From NCBI GenBank assembly GCA_947375105.1, contig CANCET010000001.1, forward strand, positions 1 through 64,000: a stretch of 64,000 bases of DNA, in the 5' to 3' direction. The stretch's first letter is position 1. Each line of letters starts with the position of its first letter. A program made the translations under genes and the position numbers. This stretch comes from Sphingomonadaceae bacterium (GTDB lineage Bacteria; Pseudomonadota; Alphaproteobacteria; Sphingomonadales; Sphingomonadaceae). Shown here piece by piece: positions 31,929 to 40,733 of this stretch. The notes beneath the pieces were generated by a model. That model was not told the DNA's origin and made no database searches. It saw nothing but the letters and a program-made list of their open reading frames with translations.

Positions 31929-32686
31929 GCGGGGGTTTGTTCCTCGAACGAAAGCGCAGGGGACTGGTCGTCTTTCAGCGCAACGCCGGAAATCTGGCGG
32001 CGCAGCGCCTCGCGCAGCAGCCAACCCAGCGTGCGAGCCGCGTCCTCGGGCGATAGACCGCCCGCGCCGTGGATATTGGAAATGCAGTTGCGTTCCGCAT
32101 CGCTGCGGCCGGGGCGGGGAGCGAAGGTCATGTAGATGCCAAGGCTGTCATGCACGCTCAGCCCAGGCCGTTCGCCGATGATCATCACGGACACCCGCGC
32201 GCCGAGCGCCTCACCGATGGGATCGCCCAGCGCGACGCGCGCCTGCCGGGCGATCACCACCGGGCCGATGGAGAGATCGCCCAGTTCCGCGATGCAGGCC
32301 TGCACCAGCCGGGCCGCACCGGCCTGTACGCCGGTTGCCGAAAGCCCGTCGCCGATCACGAACACTACGTCGCCGCGCTCGCCCACTTCTTCCAGCATCG
32401 CAGCGGACTGCGCCGAGAGACGGCGGCCCAGATCCGGCCGGCGCAGATAGGTCGCGCGGTCCGGTGCATCGCTTTCAACTTTCAGCACCGGCAGCGGGGC
32501 GAGTTCGCCAGCGAGCGCTTCCCCATCGAGCGCGGCATGAACCGCATCGCGCGCGCGGGCATGGGCGAGCTGGAAATCCAGCACTTCGCCCAGCGGCAAG
32601 GCATGGCCCACGCGGCCCAGCGCGATCCGCGCCGGGGTTGTCCGCCGCAGCCGCGCCCACAATTCGCCCGGGACGATCTCGCTCAA
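31925..32686 (-). CDS. eutC: Ethanolamine ammonia-lyase small subunit
   Basis: FVIGDGLSATGVQAGAARLV...VMIIGERPGLSVHDSLGIYMTF...ERNCISNIHGAGG. TTG start inferred, overlapping the eutB stop. Confidence 0.94.
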   Translation of the reverse strand: MSEIVPGELWARLRRTTPARIALGRVGHALPLGEVLDFQLAHARARDAVHAALDGEALAGELAPLPVLKVESDAPDRATYLRRPDLGRRLSAQSAAMLEEVGERGDVVFVIGDGLSATGVQAGAARLVQACIAELGDLSIGPVVIARQARVALGDPIGEALGARVSVMIIGERPGLSVHDSLGIYMTFAPRPGRSDAERNCISNIHGAGGLSPEDAARTLGWLLREALRRQISGVALKDDQSPALSFEEQTPA

Positions 32687-34089
32687 GGCAGGCTCTCGGC
32701 CAGTTGGCGTACGAAGGGTGATGCGCCGTCCGCCAGCGCGCGCAGCTTCCCATCGGGTGCGGCGATGCCCACTTCCGCCAGCCACGCCTCGAACTCCGGT
32801 GCCGGACGCAGCCCCATCACTTCGCGCAGATAGAGCGCATCGTGATTGGAAAGGCTCTGGTACGACAGCATCACATCGTCACTGCCCGGCACGCAGATCA
32901 GGAAGCTGCATCCCGCCACCGTCAGTAGCGTCATCAGGCTGTCCATGTCGTCCTGATCGGCTTCGGCGTGGTTGGTGTAGCACACGTCACAACCCATCGG
33001 CAGGCCGAGTAGCTTGCCGCAGAAGTGGTCCTCCAGCCCGGCGCGGATGATCTGCTTGCCATCATAGAGGTATTCCGGCCCGATGAAGCCGACGACGGTG
33101 TTCACCAGTAGCGGATCGAACGCGCGCGCCACGGCATAGGCGCGCGCTTCCATCGTCTGCTGGTCCACCCCGTGATGGGCACCCGCCGAAAGCGCCGATC
33201 CCTGTCCGGTCTCGAAGTACATCGCTTGCTGGCCCACTGTTCCGCGCCCCAGCGCGAGCGCGGCGTCATGCGCCTCGCGCAGCACGGCCAGATCGATGCC
33301 GAACCCGGCATTGGCCGCCTCGCTCCCCGCCACCGACTGGAACACCAGATCAACGGGCGCGCCGCGCTCCATGATCGTGAGGGCATTGGTCACATGTGTC
33401 AGCACGCAAGTCTGGGTCGGGATCGCATAGCGCTCGCGCAGCTCGTCCAGCATCCGGATCAGCGTGGTCGCGGCGGGCACGCTGTCGGTCGCGGGGTTCA
33501 CCCCGATCACTGCATCGCCTACGCCGTGCAGCAGGCCGTCGAGCACAGCGGCCGCGATCCCGCGCGGATCGTCCGCCGGGTGGTTGGGCTGAAGCCGTGT
33601 CGAAAGCCGCCCCGGCAGGCCGATCGTGCTGCGAAACGCCGTCACCACGCGGATCTTCTTCGCCACCGCGATCAGGTCCTGCGCGCGCATCAGCTTGGAA
33701 ACCGCCGCTGCCATCTCCGGCGTCACGCCGCGCGCAATTGCCGCCAGCGCGACGCTGTCCGCCGCCTCGCCCAGCAGCCAGTCGCGAAATCCGCCGACGG
33801 TGAGGTGTGCAATCGGTGCAAACGCGGCCGCATCGTGGCTGTCGATGATCAGCCGCGTCACCTCGTCGCCTTCGTAAGGAACCAGCGCTTCGCTAAGGAA
33901 GACCGTCAGCGGCAGGTCCGCCAGCACCCAGCGGGCCGCCACCCGCCGTGTGGCGCTTGTGGCGGCGATCCCGGCCAGTTCATCGCCCGAACGCGCCGGG
34001 CTGGCTGCTGCCAGCACTGCCTTCAGGTCCTCAAAACCATGTCGTTCGCCGCCAAGATCGCAGGAAAACGGCAAGATCGAGACCTCCAT
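32683..34089 (-). CDS. eutB: Ethanolamine ammonia-lyase large subunit
   Basis: RLQPNHPADDPRGIAAAVLDGLLHGVGDAVIGVNPATDS; VFQSVAGSEAANAGFGIDL; GLPMGCDVCYTNHAEADQDDMD. Confidence 0.96.
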   Translation of the reverse strand: MEVSILPFSCDLGGERHGFEDLKAVLAAASPARSGDELAGIAATSATRRVAARWVLADLPLTVFLSEALVPYEGDEVTRLIIDSHDAAAFAPIAHLTVGGFRDWLLGEAADSVALAAIARGVTPEMAAAVSKLMRAQDLIAVAKKIRVVTAFRSTIGLPGRLSTRLQPNHPADDPRGIAAAVLDGLLHGVGDAVIGVNPATDSVPAATTLIRMLDELRERYAIPTQTCVLTHVTNALTIMERGAPVDLVFQSVAGSEAANAGFGIDLAVLREAHDAALALGRGTVGQQAMYFETGQGSALSAGAHHGVDQQTMEARAYAVARAFDPLLVNTVVGFIGPEYLYDGKQIIRAGLEDHFCGKLLGLPMGCDVCYTNHAEADQDDMDSLMTLLTVAGCSFLICVPGSDDVMLSYQSLSNHDALYLREVMGLRPAPEFEAWLAEVGIAAPDGKLRALADGASPFVRQLAESLP

Positions 34090-34168
34090 GGCTAGTGCAA
34101 AGCGCGAGCAATGGTAGGCCCCGATCTTGCTGCAATGCAACGGCCGTCTGGGGAAAAGCCTTTTGCGA

Positions 34169-34831
34169 TTACTCCGGAATGCGCCAGCGGATCACGCCCG
34201 CATAGCGTCCTGCCACCATATCGCCGTGTTCATCGCGCGCCGGGGTGAACTGCGCCCGCTCGCTCACCCGGCCGCAGGTCGCGGCATCCAGTTCAGCCGA
34301 ACCGCTCGAACGCGTGATCCGGCAATCCCGCACACGCCCGTCGGGGCCGATGCCGACTTCGAAACTGGCAGCACCCTGCTGGCCGCGTCGCAGCGCGGCG
34401 GTCGGATAATCGGCATCCGAGACCCATTTGCCCGGAGAGCCCAGCGGCTGCGCGGCGCGCGGGGTGAAGGTCGGCTTGGGCGGATCGGTCGGTAGCGGAG
34501 CCAACGTCCCACTGCCAAGGCCGGTATCGATCGGCGCGAGCGGCCCGGTATCGATATCGATGTACGGCGTTGTTATCGGGTCTGTTGGCAGGGTCTGCTG
34601 CGGAACGGTGTCATGCGGGCGGGGTGATGTGCTCGGCACCGGCTGCGGGGTCATCGTCGGCTTCGGCGGTGGCATGTAGGTCCATGCGGGGAGCGCCTGG
34701 TGCGTGATCTTCTGGATCATCCCGCCGGCAAACCCGGTCAGGATCGCCACCGCCATCACGCCATGCACCGCGCCAACAGCGCCCAGCGCCGCGATCCGGC
34801 GCTTATTGGTATCCGGGGTAAGGTAGGCCAT
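34169..34831 (-). CDS. TonB family energy transducer
   Basis: N-terminal TM, Pro-rich linker (PPPKPTMTPQPVPSTSPRP), C-terminal YPTAALRRGQQGAASFEVGIGPDGRVRDCRITRSSG. Confidence 0.87.
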   Translation of the reverse strand: MAYLTPDTNKRRIAALGAVGAVHGVMAVAILTGFAGGMIQKITHQALPAWTYMPPPKPTMTPQPVPSTSPRPHDTVPQQTLPTDPITTPYIDIDTGPLAPIDTGLGSGTLAPLPTDPPKPTFTPRAAQPLGSPGKWVSDADYPTAALRRGQQGAASFEVGIGPDGRVRDCRITRSSGSAELDAATCGRVSERAQFTPARDEHGDMVAGRYAGVIRWRIPE

Positions 34832-35030
34832 CGCATGCTCTCCTCGGCTGTGCCGGACAGCCCGGGTTGCGAAGGAGAAGCAACGGGAACGAAACGAACA
34901 ATCCCGATGCAAGCAACACGGGCCGAACGACGTTATTATGGTATATCATTACCACACCTGAACCCGCCGCGCGAGAACAATCTCAACCGTAACGGTGGAG
35001 TTTAAGTTTCGGAGTGCAACCGATCGTGGG

Positions 35031-36653
35031 TTAGTGCCCGCTGTTCACGTAGTCCCACACTTTCGAGATCACCACCGAGCCTTCGCCCACGGCCGAGGCA
35101 ACGCGCTTGACCGAGGCCGAACGGACATCGCCCACCGCAAAGATGCCGGCGTGCGAAGTGGCATAGGGTGAAGCAGCGCCTGCCGCCGGACCCGTCAGCA
35201 CGAAGCCCTTGTCGTCCAGCTGGACCAGACCCGAAAGCCAGTCGGTGTTGGGCGCGGCGCCGACCATTATGAACAAGGCCCGTGTCGGAATGTCGCGTTC
35301 CTCGCCGGTTTGCACATTGCGCAAGGTCACCCCTTCGAGTTGCGCGCCGCCATGCAGCGCCACCACTTCGGAATTGTAGTCGAGCTCGATGCCCGGATCC
35401 GCCTCCAGCCGCTCCGAGAGGTAGCTCGACATCGAGAGCGCCAGCGAAGGCCCGCGCACCACGACATGTGCGCAGCGCGCAGAGCGACTGAGGTACATCG
35501 CTGCCTGCCCGGCCGAATTGCCGCCACCGATGATGACCGCTTGCGTGCCCTTGCAATAGCGCGCCTCGATTTCTGTCGCGGCGTAATAGATTCCGGCCCC
35601 CTCGAATTCCGCCAGACGCGGGATCGGCAGGCGGCGATACTGCACCCCCGTCGCCACGATCACGGCCTTGCCGCGCACGCGCTGGTTGTTGTCAAAGGTG
35701 GCGCAGAACAGGCCGTCTTCCAGCTGTTCAAGCGCGGTCACGCGGCGGGGCAGGGCAAAGCGCGTGCCGAACTTCATCGCCTGCACTTCGCCGCGCCAGA
35801 CGAGGTCGCCCCCCGAAATGCCGGTCGGAAAGCCCATGTAGTTCTCGATCCGGCTGGAGGTGCCAGCCTGCCCGCCAATGGCAAGGTCCTCGATCACCAG
35901 CGCGCAAAGCCCCTCGGCCCCGGCATAGACGCCGGCAGCGACACCCGCCGGCCCGCCGCCGATAATCAGCACGTCGAAGGTTTCATCGTAGTGCAGATCG
36001 CGGTTGAGTCCGAGCAGATGCGCGATCTTGTCCGGCGTTGGATCGGTGACCACCGTATCGCGCCCGAAGATTACCGCAGGCACCGACGCCGTGATCGAAC
36101 AGGCCTGCGCGGCCGCACGGGCCTCGTCGCTGCCCAGCTTGAGCGAGCCATAGGGAATGCGGTTGCGGCTGGCGAACTGGGCAACGCGGCGCACTCCGGC
36201 GTCTTCCTCCTCGCCGATCAGCTGAAGCGAGCTGTCGCGTTCGTCGAGTTGGCGGCGGCGGCGCGCGGCGAATACCGATATCACGATGTCCGACATCTCG
36301 GGGATCTGCGCCATCAGTTCGAGCATCGCCTGGCGCGGCACTTCGATCACGCGGGTATCCAGCGCCGCGCGCATCGCCATCGATACCGTCCCGCCGCTCA
36401 GGAACGCGATCTCACCCATGAACTGCGTCGGGCCGAGCGAGGAGGGCAGGTGCCGCTCATCGGTGATCGGGTTGACCACCTCGATCTCACCGTCTTCGAC
36501 ATACGTGAACGTGTCCGCGGGATCGCCCGGCCGCACCAGCATCGTGCCTGCAAGGTAAGTCTTCACCTCGCCCGCCGCGCGCAGGGCGGCAACGTGGCTT
36601 GCGTTCAGCGGGGTGCGCTGCATCGCGCGAAGATCGGCGCCAATCGATTCCAT
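35031..36653 (-). CDS. Cyclic-nucleotide-binding domain fused to TrxR-like FAD oxidoreductase
   Basis: N-terminal cNMP fold (GDPADTFTYVEDGEIEV...LGPTQFMGEIAFLSGG); DVLIIGGGPAGVAAGVYA and AVIIGGGNSAGQAAMYLS FAD/NAD motifs. Confidence 0.9.
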   Translation of the reverse strand: MESIGADLRAMQRTPLNASHVAALRAAGEVKTYLAGTMLVRPGDPADTFTYVEDGEIEVVNPITDERHLPSSLGPTQFMGEIAFLSGGTVSMAMRAALDTRVIEVPRQAMLELMAQIPEMSDIVISVFAARRRRQLDERDSSLQLIGEEEDAGVRRVAQFASRNRIPYGSLKLGSDEARAAAQACSITASVPAVIFGRDTVVTDPTPDKIAHLLGLNRDLHYDETFDVLIIGGGPAGVAAGVYAGAEGLCALVIEDLAIGGQAGTSSRIENYMGFPTGISGGDLVWRGEVQAMKFGTRFALPRRVTALEQLEDGLFCATFDNNQRVRGKAVIVATGVQYRRLPIPRLAEFEGAGIYYAATEIEARYCKGTQAVIIGGGNSAGQAAMYLSRSARCAHVVVRGPSLALSMSSYLSERLEADPGIELDYNSEVVALHGGAQLEGVTLRNVQTGEERDIPTRALFIMVGAAPNTDWLSGLVQLDDKGFVLTGPAAGAASPYATSHAGIFAVGDVRSASVKRVASAVGEGSVVISKVWDYVNSGH

Positions 36654-36770
36654 GGGAGGCTCGTTCCTGCTGTGCGCCGGATGGCGGAGGCGCGCGGAGT
36701 CGCGCTGCACGAGCATACCGTAACGCTACATGGCCGCGCTACAGCCGGATCACCAACCGGTGGAACTGGC

Positions 36771-36860
36771 TCAAGCCAGGGGGGGAAACGAGGCTACGAC
36801 GTTGACGGCCAGCACGGACACCGAGACGGCAGCCGCCAGAATACGTGATTTGATCGACAT
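36771..36860 (-). CDS. Small hydrophobic peptide (29 aa)
   Basis: MSIKSRILAAAVSVSVLAVNVVASFPPLA* preceded by AGGAAGGAGCCCCAAG-ATG. Absent from the supplied ORF track because of its length. Confidence 0.5.
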   Translation of the reverse strand: MSIKSRILAAAVSVSVLAVNVVASFPPLA

Positions 36861-36949
36861 CTTGGGGCTCCTTCCTGAATCGGGAAGACTGGTGGGAGGA
36901 CTGGCGGGCGCTGCCGGAAGGGGAAGCCCAGAGCACCCGCCAGCAGCGG

Positions 36950-37501
36950 TCAGGCCGCGACGCGCGCGGTTACGGCGGGGAAGTCGATCACGGTCTGGAA
37001 GGCCGAATTGACATAGTTGGTCCAGGTGTTGAGCGCGACATGCTGGACGATCTCGAGCAGCTGCGCATCGCTGTAACCCGCCGCGCGCACCGCCGCGATT
37101 TCCGCCTCGCTCACGTGTCCGCGGCTCTTCACCAGCTGCGCGGCGAAGCGCACCGCAGCATCGGCCTTGGGATCGTTCGACGCGCCGCTGCGGTTCGCGG
37201 TGATTTCTGCGTCGTCCAGCTTGGCCAGGTTCTTGCCGAGGTAGGTGTGCGCCGAAAGGCAGTAGTCACAGCCGTTGAGCTCGGCGACGGCAAGGGCAAT
37301 GCGTTCGCGGGTGGCGGCGGGCACTTTGCCCTTGGCCAGCGCGCCGTTCATCGCGAGGTAGCCTTCCAGCGCGGCGGGGCTGTTGGCAACCAGCCGGTGC
37401 AGGTTCGGCACGGTGCCGAGCCCCTTGTTCACGGCCTCGAGCAGCGGCTGCGCAGCTTCGGGGGCGTCGGCGATCGTGGCGAAAGTGGGGATACGAGACA
37501 T
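36950..37501 (-). CDS. Carboxymuconolactone decarboxylase/AhpD-like protein
   Basis: ALAVAELNGCDYCLSAHTYLGKNLAKLDDAEI with CxxC...H motif. Confidence 0.88.
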   Translation of the reverse strand: MSRIPTFATIADAPEAAQPLLEAVNKGLGTVPNLHRLVANSPAALEGYLAMNGALAKGKVPAATRERIALAVAELNGCDYCLSAHTYLGKNLAKLDDAEITANRSGASNDPKADAAVRFAAQLVKSRGHVSEAEIAAVRAAGYSDAQLLEIVQHVALNTWTNYVNSAFQTVIDFPAVTARVAA

Positions 37502-37618
37502 GAGCTTGACCTTTCGTTGGGGGCCGTGATTGGCCGCTGACGATGAGATAAGCCCTTCCGACTGACGGCAGTATCCGCTACATTGGCAAGCCATCCTTCC
37601 ATAAAGCGGAAAGAAGCA

Positions 37619-38533
37619 ATGGACCGGTTCGAGGCCATGCGCACCTTGCTAGCGGCGGTCGATGGCGGCAGCCTGTCCGCCGCTTCCCGGTCGCTGAACT
37701 CCCCGTTGCCCACGGTCAGTCGCCGCGTCTCCGATCTGGAAGCGCATCTCGGCGCGCAGCTCCTTGTGCGGACCAGCCGCAAGCTGATTCTGACCGAGGC
37801 GGGCGAAGCGTTCGTGACGGCAACCCGCCGCGTGCTCGACGACCTTGCCGATGCCGAGCGCGCCGCCAGCGGCGAGTACCGGGTGCCGCGCGGCGAACTG
37901 ATGGTCACCGCACCGATCATGTTCGGCAAGCTTCATGTCGCGCCGATCGTCCACGCGTTCCTCGCCGCCTACCCTGATGTGACTGTGCGGCTGGTGCTCT
38001 CGGATTCAACCGTCGATCTCGCCGAAGCCCATGTCGACGTGGCGATCCGCGCGGGCCAGTTGCCCGATAGTGATCTCGTTGCGCGCAAGCTTGGCGAGAT
38101 CCGCTGGGTGGTCTGCGCCAGCCCCGATTATCTTGCGCGGCGCGGCGCCATCGAAGTGCCTGAGGATCTGGCGAACCACGATTGCATCGCGTTCGAAGGC
38201 TCGCATTCCACCCGCACCTGGCGGATCGGTGCGGGCGTGACAGCGCGCCGGGTCGAGATCGTGCCGCGCTTCTCGGTCAATACCGCCGATGCGATCATCG
38301 ATGCCGCCGCCGCCGGGGTCGGCGTTGCGCGGATCATGTCGTATCAGGCTTCCGCTGCGGTCAATGAGGGCCGGTTGGTGCCGCTGTTCACCGGGCTGGG
38401 CTGCGAACCGGTGCCGATCCACCTCGTCCACCGCCGCCAGCGCAGCCAGCCGCTCAAGCTCCGCGCGTTCCTCGATTTCGTCGCGCCTCGCTTGCAGCAG
38501 GTGCTGGGTGAAGTGGCGGGCTGCTTCGGTTAG
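37619..38533 (+). CDS. LysR family transcriptional regulator
   Basis: MDRFEAMRTLLAAVDGGSLSAASRSLNSPLPTVSRRVSDLEAHLGAQLLVRTSRKLILTEAG. Confidence 0.95.
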   Translation: MDRFEAMRTLLAAVDGGSLSAASRSLNSPLPTVSRRVSDLEAHLGAQLLVRTSRKLILTEAGEAFVTATRRVLDDLADAERAASGEYRVPRGELMVTAPIMFGKLHVAPIVHAFLAAYPDVTVRLVLSDSTVDLAEAHVDVAIRAGQLPDSDLVARKLGEIRWVVCASPDYLARRGAIEVPEDLANHDCIAFEGSHSTRTWRIGAGVTARRVEIVPRFSVNTADAIIDAAAAGVGVARIMSYQASAAVNEGRLVPLFTGLGCEPVPIHLVHRRQRSQPLKLRAFLDFVAPRLQQVLGEVAGCFG

Positions 38534-39296
38534 AGCCCTTTCCGACCAATCTGGCGCAGTCGACGGCGGCAACCATGCCCTCGGACAGCCAGCGGCCGAG
38601 CAGCGTTCCCGCTGCCGTCACCGCCGCTTCCTCGCCCAGCGAAGTCGCCAGCCGTTCACAGATCGTGGCAAATCCTTGTCCGGCAGCGGACCATGCCAGC
38701 ACATCGCGCTCATGCTCTTCGGCACGGCGGAACACCGGCTCCAGCCCCTGCCGCCACACCAGAAACGCACCGCCGCGTGCGGTCCTTTCTGGCAGAACCG
38801 GAGTTTCTCCTGTAGCCAGCGCCCGCCAGATGGTGTCGGCATTAGTCGCGATCGGCAGCACCAGCAGCGAGGGAACGGCTCGGATAACTGCCGTTTCCCA
38901 GTCGGCAACGGCCAGCGCCTCGGGTGCCAGAGCCGCAGCATCAGGGCCGACGAACACCTGCTCCACCGTCCAGTCGATCAGTGCGATCTCGGCGACTTCC
39001 GGATCGTCCGGCCACAGCGTCGCCACAAAGTCGGTGAAGTCCTCGCCATAGGCATCGAGCGTCCAGCTTGAAGGCGGGCGCGCGTCGATATAGCGCGCCG
39101 CCGCGCTTTCGAACGCTTCGTCACCAAGCCACAGCGCAAGCCGCTGGAATGTCTCCGCGAGGCTGGAGACCAGCGCGGTGCGGTAGTTGTTCTGATAGAC
39201 CAGCGTGCCCGGCCCGCCGCCCAGCGCGGCAGCCGCGCCTTCGTCGGCGGTTACCAGCCAGTCGCGGAAACCGCGTTGCAGCGCCAGCAGGCTCAT
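38454..39296 (-). CDS. bufC: DUF2063-type RiPP partner protein (BufC/HvfC-like)
   Basis: MSLLALQRGFRDWLV...VYQNNYRTALVSSLAETF; directly after DUF692 gene with ATGA overlap. Confidence 0.85.
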   Translation of the reverse strand: MSLLALQRGFRDWLVTADEGAAAALGGGPGTLVYQNNYRTALVSSLAETFQRLALWLGDEAFESAAARYIDARPPSSWTLDAYGEDFTDFVATLWPDDPEVAEIALIDWTVEQVFVGPDAAALAPEALAVADWETAVIRAVPSLLVLPIATNADTIWRALATGETPVLPERTARGGAFLVWRQGLEPVFRRAEEHERDVLAWSAAGQGFATICERLATSLGEEAAVTAAGTLLGRWLSEGMVAAVDCARLVGKGSNRSSPPLHPAPAASEARRNRGTRGA

Positions 39297-40123
39297 GCCG
39301 CTATCCTCTCTGCGGCGTCCGCGCTGATCGCGCGCGCCACATCCAGTTCGGCGCAGAGCTCTTCCAGCTCGGGAATATTGTCGTCGCGCTCGATCATCGT
39401 CGGCACCGCGCCTGCCAGTGCGGTCGCCGCGCGGTAAAGCGCCCAGACCTCGTCCGGCACCGGCTGGTCATGCGTGTCGATCAGCAGGTGTTCGCCGCGC
39501 ACGTGACCGGCGAGATGGATCTGCCCGACCGCTGCCATCGGAATGCCGGTCAGATAGTCCGCTGCGGCAAACCCGTGGTTCACTGCGCTGACATGGATGT
39601 TGTTCACATCGAGCAGCAGGCCGCAGCCGGTGCGCCGGGTCATCTCCGCAAGGAACTCCCACTCGGTCATCGCGCCCGGAAAGGCGATGTAGCTCGAAGG
39701 GTTCTCGAACAGCATGCGGCGGCCCAGCGCTTCCTGCGCGCGGTCGATATTGCGGCAGACCACATCCAGCGCTTCTTCGGTATAGGGCAACGGCAGCAGA
39801 TCGTGCGAATTGAACCCGTCGATCCGGGTCCAGCACAAGTGGTCGGAAACGACCGCAGGCTCCATCCGGTCGACGAGGCGCCGCAACTCGGTGAGATAGT
39901 CCTCCCGCAGCCCATCGGCCGAACCGATCGACAGCGAAACGCCGTGCAGCGCGAGGGGGTAGTTGGCCCGCGCCTTCATCAGCGTATCGAGCGGCTTACC
40001 GCCCGGGATCATGAAGTTTTCCGAGATCACCTCGATGAAATCGACCGGCGCGGTGCCGTCGATATACGCGCGGTAATGCGGACGGCGCATGCCAAGGCCA
40101 AATCCGGTGAGACGATCCGTCAT
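39293..40123 (-). CDS. bufB: DUF692 multinuclear iron oxidase (MNIO; BufB-like)
   Basis: GFGLGMRRPHY; LHGVSLSIGS; VSDHLCW; ENPSSY; LLLDVNNIHVSAVNHG; IHLAGH; DTHDQPV; ERDDNIP. Confidence 0.94.
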   Translation of the reverse strand: MTDRLTGFGLGMRRPHYRAYIDGTAPVDFIEVISENFMIPGGKPLDTLMKARANYPLALHGVSLSIGSADGLREDYLTELRRLVDRMEPAVVSDHLCWTRIDGFNSHDLLPLPYTEEALDVVCRNIDRAQEALGRRMLFENPSSYIAFPGAMTEWEFLAEMTRRTGCGLLLDVNNIHVSAVNHGFAAADYLTGIPMAAVGQIHLAGHVRGEHLLIDTHDQPVPDEVWALYRAATALAGAVPTMIERDDNIPELEELCAELDVARAISADAAERIAA

Positions 40124-40142
40124 CGGGTATCCCGTGAAAGAA

Positions 40143-40211
40143 GACCGGGGCTCCCTCGGGCGCCGGGGAGGGGGAGCGGCGCCGCAGGGCAGGGGGCTGG
40201 GAGCCCCGGTC
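40143..40211 (-). other. Long hairpin between bufferin precursor and bufB
   Basis: 13-bp perfect stem GACCGGGGCTCCC / GGGAGCCCCGGTC with a GC-rich apical region, followed on the minus strand by TTCTTTC. Confidence 0.75.
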
Positions 40212-40259
40212 AGTTGAGGGTGGTCAGAGGTTAGCTGGCCAGCAATTGGCCGGCAGAGA

Positions 40260-40529
40260 TCACTTGGGCTCGGTCAGGCTGCCGCCCTGCGCGGCGCAGG
40301 CGTCCTTGGTCAGAGCCTTGAAGCCCTGGCCCTTGCATTCGTTCTGGCCCTTGCAGCTGTGCGTGCCGGCGGCGCAGTCCGAGGTGCCCTTGCAGGTGTT
40401 CACGCCGTAGCAGTGGACGACTTCTGCAGCATGCGCCTTGGCCATCGCCGGGGCGGGGGCAACGGCCATGGCGGCGGCGATAAGGGCAGCATTGGCGGCA
40501 AGGGCAAGGCCGGTCTTGAGTGTGGTCAT
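40260..40529 (-). CDS. Bufferin-type RiPP precursor, KGQNxCKGQG class
   Basis: Signal peptide then [40 protein letters not shown]; upstream of DUF692/DUF2063 genes. Confidence 0.85.
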   Translation of the reverse strand: MTTLKTGLALAANAALIAAAMAVAPAPAMAKAHAAEVVHCYGVNTCKGTSDCAAGTHSCKGQNECKGQGFKALTKDACAAQGGSLTEPK

Positions 40530-40570
40530 GGGTCTTCTCCGAATGGGTGTGCCGGGATGGCGGCATGATA

Positions 40571-40596
40571 TTCGCGCGTGGCGACCGGGGGGTTAC
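40571..40596 (-). promoter_or_regulatory. SigF-type ECF promoter for bufABC
   Basis: Minus strand reads GTAACC-N16-CGAA exactly; CGAA ends 41 nt before the precursor start codon. Confidence 0.72.
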
Positions 40597-40707
40597 AGCG
40601 CTGCCGGAAAAAGCAAGCTGGCTGGCGCAGGATGCAGCGCGCGCGCGGGATTCCATCTATCCGATGCTGCACGCATGCTGCGCACTGCAGAAAATTGCTG
40701 CGCCGCT

Positions 40708-40733
40708 GTAACCCCTGCCCCTGGCCCGGCGAA
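40708..40733 (+). promoter_or_regulatory. SigF-type ECF promoter for the DUF2282/DoxX/NrsF operon
   Basis: Plus strand reads GTAACC-N16-CGAA exactly, 130 nt upstream of the DUF2282 start codon. Confidence 0.72.

Noticed and set aside
34090-34168. Cobalamin riboswitch upstream of eutB
   Set aside because: The short gap shows no B12-box-like sequence or suitable length for a riboswitch.
37073-37098. GTAACC followed by CGCCGCGCGCACCGCC-GCGA inside the AhpD-like gene
   Set aside because: Lacks CGAA at the right spacing and lies inside a coding region; not a SigF-type match.
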